Positions 33,516 to 38,026 of a stretch of DNA of 38,026 nucleotides are shown one piece after another. This DNA is from Lachnospiraceae bacterium (GTDB lineage Bacteria; Bacillota; Clostridia; Lachnospirales; Lachnospiraceae): the NCBI GenBank assembly GCA_017617005.1, contig JAFZWW010000098.1:1-38026 (forward strand), written 5' to 3'. The notes under the pieces were generated by a model, which saw nothing but the letters and a program-made list of their open reading frames with translations, had not been told where the DNA came from and searched no databases. Numbering within the stretch: the first letter of the stretch is position 1; each line of letters opens with the position of its first letter. Both the position numbers and the translations under genes were made by a program.

Positions 33516-33544
33516 TAGGAAAAAACGCGTGCTCAGTTTATAAT
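33516..33544 (+). promoter_or_regulatory. Possible promoter for ispE
   Basis: Perfect TATAAT (33539-33544) with a poor -35 (TAGGAA, 33516-33521) at 17 nt. It lies between the upstream terminator and the GGAGG of ispE. Confidence 0.45.
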
Positions 33545-33574
33545 AGAAACAGTTAAACCCCGCGGAGGAATCGT

Positions 33575-34444
33575 ATGATCACCGAAAAAGCATATGCGAA
33601 GATAAACTTAAGCCTTGATGTGACCGGAAAAAGACCCGACGGTTACCACGATGTCAGGATGATAATGCAGACCGTGGATATATCCGATACGCTCACCTTT
33701 GAAAAGAAAGACGAAGGGATAAGCATGGACGTCGGCGGAAGCGACCTTCCCGCAGACGAGGATAACCTGATATATAAGGCGGCAAAGGCTGTCATGGATA
33801 AATGCGGGATAAAGGAAGGCGTGAAGATAAGCCTTGATAAGCATATACCGATAGCCGCAGGCATGGCGGGCGGAAGTTCCGATGCCGCCGCAACGCTCCG
33901 CGGTGTGAACAGGCTCTTTGACTGCGGATTGAGCTTCGATGAACTCAGGGACCTCGGGGTAAAGATCGGAGCCGATGTTCCTTACTGCGTCGAAGGCGGA
34001 ACCGTTCTTGCCGAGGGTATCGGTGAAAAGCTGACAAAGCTCACGCAGCTGCCCGAATACACACTGGCGGTCGCAAAACCCGAAAAGGGAGTCTCCACGG
34101 GTAATATCTACAAGGCTCTCGATGAAATATTTGATACCATCGCTCATCCCGATGTCGATGCGATGCTGGATGCGATGAAAACCTGCACTGGAACCGGATT
34201 CCTGAAATATCTGGGAAATGTCCTCGAATATGTCACGGAGCCCCGCTGCCCCGAGATAAGTAAGATAAAGAAGATATTTGATGAGGATGGCTCCATCGGA
34301 ACCCTTATGACGGGATCGGGGCCCACCGTATTTGCATTTTTTGAAGACAGGGACGCTGCCGCGAAGGCCGTCATGGCGGTCAGGGAGGCCGGACTTGCCA
34401 CAGAAAAAGAAAGTTTCGTCACGACTTTGAAGAAATTGTATTAA
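33575..34444 (+). CDS. ispE: 4-diphosphocytidyl-2-C-methyl-D-erythritol kinase
   Basis: A 289-residue GHMP kinase of the MEP isoprenoid pathway, phosphorylating the 2-hydroxyl of CDP-methylerythritol. Seen: AYAKINLSLDVTGKRPDGYH (6-25) with Lys9; the ATP-binding glycine/serine loop IPIAAGMAGGSSDAAATLRG (91-110) with the catalytic Asp; and the third GHMP motif LMTGSGPTVFAFF near 250. Full length for the family. GGAGG (33563-33567) precedes ATG 33575. The GntR/FCD regulator follows after 57 nt, the two often being neighbours in Clostridia. Confidence 0.97.
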   Translation: MITEKAYAKINLSLDVTGKRPDGYHDVRMIMQTVDISDTLTFEKKDEGISMDVGGSDLPADEDNLIYKAAKAVMDKCGIKEGVKISLDKHIPIAAGMAGGSSDAAATLRGVNRLFDCGLSFDELRDLGVKIGADVPYCVEGGTVLAEGIGEKLTKLTQLPEYTLAVAKPEKGVSTGNIYKALDEIFDTIAHPDVDAMLDAMKTCTGTGFLKYLGNVLEYVTEPRCPEISKIKKIFDEDGSIGTLMTGSGPTVFAFFEDRDAAAKAVMAVREAGLATEKESFVTTLKKLY

Positions 34445-34477
34445 AATCAGTACAATCCGTGGTATTATGTATACAAT
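34427..34477 (+). promoter_or_regulatory. Possible promoter and operator repeats before the GntR/FCD gene
   Basis: TTGAAG (34427-34432), 18-nt spacer, TACAAT (34451-34456) could be a promoter at the end of ispE. ATTGTA (34435-34440) is inverted to TACAAT at 34451-34456, and TACAAT recurs at 34472-34477, 21 bp on. The repeats could be autoregulatory sites for the adjacent regulator. Confidence 0.35.
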
Positions 34478-34501
34478 CATGATATTTCGGAGGAATTGTT
34501 T

Positions 34502-35206
34502 ATGCCTAAAGCCAAGGAAGAGGATTTCCTGCCATTAAGAGATTCCGTATATAACAAGCTCAGACAGTCGATCCTTACCGGGGAGTTTCCGGCCGGCGAA
34601 AGACTGATGGAGGTTCACCTCGGCGACAAGCTCGGGGTAAGCCGTACGCCCATAAGGGAAGCCATCCGTATGCTCGAGCTCGAGGGACTTGTCACCATGA
34701 TCCCGAGAAAGGGAGCGATGGTGGCCCAGATAACCGAGAAGAATATGTCCGATGTACTGGAGGTAAGAAGGGCGCTTGATATCCTCTGCGTACAGCTCGC
34801 ATGTGAAAGGATCACCTCGGAGGGTATTTCCGACCTTAAGAAAGCAAGAGATGCTTTTGAAAAGGCGGTCGAGACCAATGACAGCAGGGTCATAGCCCAG
34901 GCCGATGTGGAATTCCACAATGTCATAATCAGTGCCACGGGAAACGACAGGCTTATCAGCCTCGAGGATTCTCTGTCACTTCCCATGTACAGGTACAGAT
35001 ATGAATACATCAAGGATTCTTCGGGCCACGATAATCTGGTGAAGGAGCACAGAAGGATCGTAAATGCGATAGAAAAGAGAAATGCCGAGATCGCGGCCGA
35101 GGCTGCGGGAGAGCATATCGATAACCAGCGCAGATCAATCATCCGCCAGATCCGAATGGACCGTGAGGAAGAAACGATGAACGCCCTGTACGGGAAAAGA
35201 AAATAG
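34502..35206 (+). CDS. GntR family transcriptional regulator with FCD domain
   Basis: A 234-residue FadR-subfamily regulator. The N-terminal GntR winged helix is about 10-75: LRDSVYNKLRQSILTGEFPAG, then LGVSRTPIREAIRMLELEGL and PRKGAMVAQI. The all-helical FCD ligand domain is about 80-215, with metal-binding-type residues in DVEFHNVIISATGN and VKEHRRIVNAI. The effector cannot be inferred. GGAGGA (34489-34494) supports ATG 34502 over the in-frame TTG at 34496. No metabolic operon adjoins it, so its target may be itself or distant. Confidence 0.92.
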   Translation: MPKAKEEDFLPLRDSVYNKLRQSILTGEFPAGERLMEVHLGDKLGVSRTPIREAIRMLELEGLVTMIPRKGAMVAQITEKNMSDVLEVRRALDILCVQLACERITSEGISDLKKARDAFEKAVETNDSRVIAQADVEFHNVIISATGNDRLISLEDSLSLPMYRYRYEYIKDSSGHDNLVKEHRRIVNAIEKRNAEIAAEAAGEHIDNQRRSIIRQIRMDREEETMNALYGKRK

Positions 35207-35217
35207 ATCATGCATAC

Positions 35218-35250
35218 AAAAAGCGGACCCGCAAAGGTCCGCTTTCTTTT
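35218..35250. terminator. Bidirectional terminator between the GntR gene and a minus-strand membrane protein gene
   Basis: AAAGCGGACC (35220-35229), loop CGCAAA, GGTCCGCTTT (35236-35245), then CTTTT; A-rich on the other side, so it also serves the convergent gene. Confidence 0.88.
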
Positions 35251-35260
35251 GCCTTTAAGC

Positions 35261-35734
35261 TTATTTGATCGGCTTTGCTCCGGCCTTCTCCTGAAGTCTG
35301 TCGACCCAGGCCTTGAAGCCTTTCTTGGGAGCCTTTTCCGCAACGGTCTTGCCGTGAAGGCCCTTGACCTCGAGGATGTAGATACCGCTGACTGCGGCCT
35401 TGACCTCTTTTTTGACGGGAACGTCTTCGAAGATCTTCTCATCACAGATAAGTGACATTATCTGGGGACCGATCTTGGCCTTTACGATGGGCATCTTGGA
35501 ACCCCTGAGCGCCTTGGGCGTCTGGTCCAGAACTGCCTGGGGAAGTCCTGCCTCCCTGATCTTCATACGCTTCTTATCTATTATCAGCATGGAAACATAC
35601 TGCTTATTGGCCTGAAGCATGGCATTGTTCTCGTCCTGCCTCTTCTGCATCTTCTTTCCGACAAAATACAGGACAATGAGAACGATTATAAGTATTACTA
35701 AAAATATGATTGCTATTATTGCTGCTTTACCCAT
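35261..35734 (-). CDS. Uncharacterised membrane-anchored protein
   Basis: A 157-residue protein with a single hydrophobic N-terminal segment (about 4-26, AAIIAIIFLVILIIVLIVLY) followed by a basic KKMQKRQDE and a cytosolic-type alpha/beta region rich in Lys. By the positive-inside rule the body faces the cytoplasm. I do not recognise a characterised family; segments such as MLIIDKKRMKIREAGLPQAV look conserved in Lachnospiraceae from memory only. It has its own TTGATA-17-TACAAT promoter and AGAGGTGA ribosome binding site, and is divergent from a lipoprotein foldase gene. Function unknown. Confidence 0.75.
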   Translation of the reverse strand: MGKAAIIAIIFLVILIIVLIVLYFVGKKMQKRQDENNAMLQANKQYVSMLIIDKKRMKIREAGLPQAVLDQTPKALRGSKMPIVKAKIGPQIMSLICDEKIFEDVPVKKEVKAAVSGIYILEVKGLHGKTVAEKAPKKGFKAWVDRLQEKAGAKPIK

Positions 35735-35756
35735 AAGTCACCTCTTTCAAAAATGC

Positions 35757-35785
35757 ATTGTAGCAAACAAAGGCTATGTTATCAA
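35757..35785 (-). promoter_or_regulatory. Sigma-A promoter for the minus-strand membrane protein gene
   Basis: On the minus strand: TTGATA (35785-35780), 17-nt spacer, TACAAT (35762-35757). It is 23 nt upstream of ATG 35734. Confidence 0.65.
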
Positions 35786-35793
35786 TAATTTGT

Positions 35794-35822
35794 TTGTATG
35801 CGGGGCTTTTAGGTGGTACAAT
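35794..35822 (+). promoter_or_regulatory. Sigma-A promoter for the FKBP-type lipoprotein gene
   Basis: TTGTAT (35794-35799), 17-nt spacer, TACAAT (35817-35822). It is back to back with the divergent promoter at 35757-35785. The leader would be about 45 nt. Confidence 0.6.
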
Positions 35823-35872
35823 TGCGTTTGATACGCATATATTTAAGAAGTTTTTTAGAAAGTGACCAGATT

Positions 35873-36988
35873 ATGAAAAAAAGACTTATTGCATTATTAA
35901 CGGTTATGACGCTTCTCAGCCTTACCGCATGTAAGGGTGACGAGAACGTATTTACGGATGTTTCCGGCAATTCCGCAGTGAACGCACCCGCGGACCTCGG
36001 CGAATCGGTTACCGTATTTGACTTTGATATGAGTCAGTACGTTGAGGTCGGTGATTACCGTTCGCTTGTCATCGACTATGAGCCCTATGATCTTACCGAG
36101 GAAGATGTTGATTACGCATATATGACCTTCATCAATGACTATGCGAACCAGGTGGATCCCGCTAACTATGTTACCGACAGGGAGGTTCACGACGGTGATA
36201 CTGTCTGCCTTAACTATTGCGGCAAGAAGGACGGCGTTGAATTCCAGGGCGGAACTGCTGAAGGATATCTTCTCAAGATAGGTTCCGGAACCTTCATTCC
36301 CGGTTTTGAAGAGGGACTTATCGGAGTAATGCCCGGTGAAGAGATCGACCTTCCCCTCACTTTCCCCGAGGAATATCATTCAGAGGAACTTGCGGGCCAG
36401 GATGTGGTCTTTACCTGTACCGTTACCGGTATCATCACCATTGATTCCATCCTTGCGACCGCCAATGATAACCGCGATGAGGGAACCGATCCCATCGAGA
36501 CGGAAGAAGACTTAAGGGAGATGTGCCGTCAGGAGCTCATCGAGCAGGTCAGGGCATATGACAGGCAGAACGTCCAGTCCCTGATCACCCAGAACCTTTC
36601 CTCGATCGTTACCGAAAAGGCTCCCTTCCCCCAGGAACTTGTCGATGCATACGATGCGCTGATCATCAAGTCCGTTAACAGCAGTGCAGAGATGTACGGT
36701 GTCGATGCCGAGACACTTCTTTCCTATTACGGATACACTCTTGACAGCTATATCCAGGAATACAGCCGTCCCCAGCTTATGAATGACGCAGCTCTCTACG
36801 TCATCGCTTCCGAGAATAACCTTCTCCAGACCGATGAGGAGTTCGAGGCATCACTTCAGGAGTATGCGGAAAGCTACGACGTGACCATAGACGATCTTCT
36901 TTCACAGCTCACCAGGGAAGAGTACAGGGTTTATTTCCTTGAGGAGAACACTCTTAATTTCCTCACAGACCTCTATACCGTAGACTGA
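35873..36988 (+). CDS. Lipoprotein with FKBP and trigger-factor-like domains
   Basis: A 371-residue surface lipoprotein. The signal peptide has lipobox LTAC (Cys about residue 20). Then come a linker, a trigger-factor-like strand region (YRSLVIDYEPYDLTEEDVDY), an FKBP-type peptidyl-prolyl isomerase domain at about 100-185 (GDTVCLNYCGKKDG, GSGTFIPGFEEGL, PGEEIDLPLTFPEEYH), and a helical C-terminal region at about 205-371 like the trigger factor C-domain. It is probably an extracytoplasmic foldase with a role like PrsA. The frame is open from 35813, but the signal peptide starts at ATG 35873. The ribosome binding site is weak. Confidence 0.88.
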   Translation: MKKRLIALLTVMTLLSLTACKGDENVFTDVSGNSAVNAPADLGESVTVFDFDMSQYVEVGDYRSLVIDYEPYDLTEEDVDYAYMTFINDYANQVDPANYVTDREVHDGDTVCLNYCGKKDGVEFQGGTAEGYLLKIGSGTFIPGFEEGLIGVMPGEEIDLPLTFPEEYHSEELAGQDVVFTCTVTGIITIDSILATANDNRDEGTDPIETEEDLREMCRQELIEQVRAYDRQNVQSLITQNLSSIVTEKAPFPQELVDAYDALIIKSVNSSAEMYGVDAETLLSYYGYTLDSYIQEYSRPQLMNDAALYVIASENNLLQTDEEFEASLQEYAESYDVTIDDLLSQLTREEYRVYFLEENTLNFLTDLYTVD

Positions 36989-36995
36989 ATTCAGG

Positions 36996-37035
36996 GCCCG
37001 GAGACATATATATTGTGTGTCCGGGCTATATTTTT
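36996..37035 (+). terminator. Intrinsic terminator after the foldase lipoprotein gene
   Basis: GCCCGGAGACA (36996-37006) pairs with TGTGTCCGGGC (37016-37026) with one mismatch, followed by TATATTTTTC. Confidence 0.8.
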
Positions 37036-37056
37036 CACAAATTTTCACAAAAAGTG

Positions 37057-37084
37057 TAAAGTTTTAATTGCTTCATTCCGATAA
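37057..37084 (+). promoter_or_regulatory. Sigma-28 (SigD/FliA)-type promoter for flgM
   Basis: TAAAGTTT (TAAA at 37057-37060), 16-nt spacer, TCCGATAA (37077-37084). It matches the motility sigma consensus TAAA-GCCGATAA at all but one position. Expected for flgM, whose product inhibits this sigma factor. Confidence 0.82.
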
Positions 37085-37141
37085 AGTAGGTGTAAGGCAT
37101 AAAATATGCCCTGCAATACTATGAAAAGGAGGCAAAACCGG

Positions 37142-37420
37142 ATGCGTATAGAAAGTTATTCGCAGATCCAGAGCCTGTATCAGACTTCAAGGGTTTCGAA
37201 TACACAGAAGGCAAAGAGCGCAGGTGCGGTAACCGACAAAGTATCTATCAGCAGTATTGGAAAAGACATGAAGACTGCGAAAGATGCTCTTGCAGCTACT
37301 CCCGATGTCAGAACCGATCTTGTGGATTCGATCAAGTCCAAGATCCAGGACGGAACGTACAGCGTCAGCGCAGGCAGCTTTGCTGACAAACTTCTTCAGA
37401 AATATCAGGAATTGGGGTAA
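37142..37420 (+). CDS. flgM: Anti-sigma-28 factor FlgM
   Basis: A 92-residue FlgM. The disordered N-terminal half includes QSLYQTSRVSNTQKAKSAGA; the sigma-binding helical C-terminal half contains DKVSISSIGKDMKTAKDAL and GSFADKLLQKY. It binds and inhibits the flagellar sigma factor until the hook is complete. AAAGGAGG (37125-37132) fixes ATG 37142 although the frame is open from 37106. The sigma-28-type promoter upstream would make a negative feedback loop. flgN follows by 3 nt. Confidence 0.93.
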   Translation: MRIESYSQIQSLYQTSRVSNTQKAKSAGAVTDKVSISSIGKDMKTAKDALAATPDVRTDLVDSIKSKIQDGTYSVSAGSFADKLLQKYQELG

Positions 37421-37423
37421 AGA

Positions 37424-37939
37424 GTGGCAAGTCTTGTAGAGAATCTCATCAGCATACTTACGGACGAATGTAACGAAATTGAGACGGTTCTCGGACTTGC
37501 GCGCTCAAAAACCCCGGTGATCGTTGCCGGGGATCTCGATGCGCTTGGTAAGATCACGGAAGATGAACAGTCGCATGCCGACAGGCTGCAGAACCTTGAT
37601 AATGCGAGGTCCAAGGTTACTGCCGACATAGCGAATGTAATTAACAGGGATGTTAATGATCTGAAGCTTAAGACTCTGATCGGCCTGCTCGACAGGACAC
37701 CCACGGAACAGAAGGCTCTGTCGGAAGTTTATGACAGGCTTACCGAGGTGACCCACGAGCTTGCCAGAGTAAACGAACAGAACAGTGAGCTCCTTAAGAG
37801 TTCGCTTGAACTGGTGGATTTTGAGCTTAACCTGCTCAATTCACTGAAGGCCGCCCCCGAAACAGCCAATTATTCAAAGGGCGCCTATACCGGAGGAACC
37901 CTCGGAGTGACCAGAGGTAACTTTGACGCTAAGCAATAG
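37424..37939 (+). CDS. flgN: Flagellar chaperone FlgN
   Basis: A 171-residue all-helical FlgN, the export chaperone for the hook-filament junction proteins FlgK and FlgL. It shows the expected long coiled helices (LVENLISILTDECNEIETVL, then NSELLKSSLELVDFELNLLN) and a short disordered tail. It begins with GTG 37424, 3 nt after flgM, with GGGG (37414-37417) as a weak ribosome binding site. It lies directly before its client gene flgK, as in most Firmicutes. Confidence 0.9.
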   Translation: MASLVENLISILTDECNEIETVLGLARSKTPVIVAGDLDALGKITEDEQSHADRLQNLDNARSKVTADIANVINRDVNDLKLKTLIGLLDRTPTEQKALSEVYDRLTEVTHELARVNEQNSELLKSSLELVDFELNLLNSLKAAPETANYSKGAYTGGTLGVTRGNFDAKQ

Positions 37940-37951
37940 GAGAGATCATAT

Positions 37952-38026
37952 ATGTCCCTGTGGAGTGACCTTTCCCTGGGTGTCTCGGGACTTCAGGCCA
38001 GCAACAACGCGTTAAACACCGTTGCA
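37952..38026 (+). CDS. flgK: Flagellar hook-associated protein FlgK, N-terminal fragment
   Basis: The first 25 codons before the window ends. They read MSLWSDLSLGVSGLQASNNA and so on, the N-terminal D0 helix typical of rod/hook/HAP proteins. FlgK is preferred over other axial proteins because of the flgM-flgN-flgK order. AGGAGAG (37938-37944) overlaps the flgN stop. It is truncated by the window edge, not by mutation. Confidence 0.85.
   Translation, partial: MSLWSDLSLGVSGLQASNNALNTVA

Overview
The window reads as chromosomal DNA of a motile, low- to mid-GC Gram-positive of the class Clostridia, most likely a Lachnospiraceae relative. This is inferred from gene content: an IreB/RuvX/DUF1292 cluster, RNase J, LytR-CpsA-Psr protein, type III glutamine synthetase, FtsEX with an M23 hydrolase, the NAD-dependent PyrK/PyrD pair, the MEP pathway (IspE), a YjfB-type protein and flgM-flgN-flgK. 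I see no insertion sequence, prophage, CRISPR array or rRNA. Coding density is very high. No gap reaches 300 bases; the longest are the 1-181 leader and the promoter-bearing gaps near 14001-14170, 21065-21241 and 24172-24333.

Layout. (1) 112-5739: a housekeeping run on the plus strand. It holds ireB, ruvX, DUF1292, RNase J, a YlbF-family protein, a short MltG-like protein, trmR and a U32 tRNA hydroxylase. Apart from the inserted RNase J-YlbF pair it follows the Bacillus yrzL-yrrK-yrzB-yrrL-yrrM-yrrO order. (2) 5746-13699: an LCP cell-wall ligase, glutamine synthetase III, a DUF815 AAA ATPase, a tRNA-Gln with its own promoter and terminator, a CPBP membrane protease with a Gln/Tyr-rich tail, an acyl-ACP thioesterase and CvfB. 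(3) 13699-19499: a REP-like palindrome, a small YjfB protein, then a CdaR/PucR regulator followed by ftsE-ftsX-M23 hydrolase-S41 protease, a division and wall-remodelling set. (4) 19595-22534: divergent capA-like and SH3-NlpC/P60 wall genes. (5) 22626-32724: deoC; a B6 kinase divergent from a MocR/PdxR-like regulator with clear operator repeats; then a tightly packed run of regulator, RND-type permease, pyrC, pyrK and pyrD. (6) 32745-38026: an unknown protein with a sigma-28-type promoter, ispE, a GntR/FCD regulator, a membrane-anchored unknown, an FKBP/trigger-factor-like lipoprotein, and a flagellar run flgM-flgN-flgK that leaves the window.

Most notable points. The MocR/PdxR-like regulator has Arg where the family keeps its PLP-binding Lys, yet it sits divergent from a B6 kinase over a three-half-site operator. 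The RND permease carries a coiled-coil insert of about 255 residues where Gram-negative RND pumps have their TolC-docking domain. pyrC begins inside the RND gene with an 83-nt out-of-frame overlap. An uncharacterised protein at 32846 has the same sigma-28 promoter architecture as flgM. None of these is by itself proof of a new system; the regulator-operator-RND group is the best candidate for follow-up.
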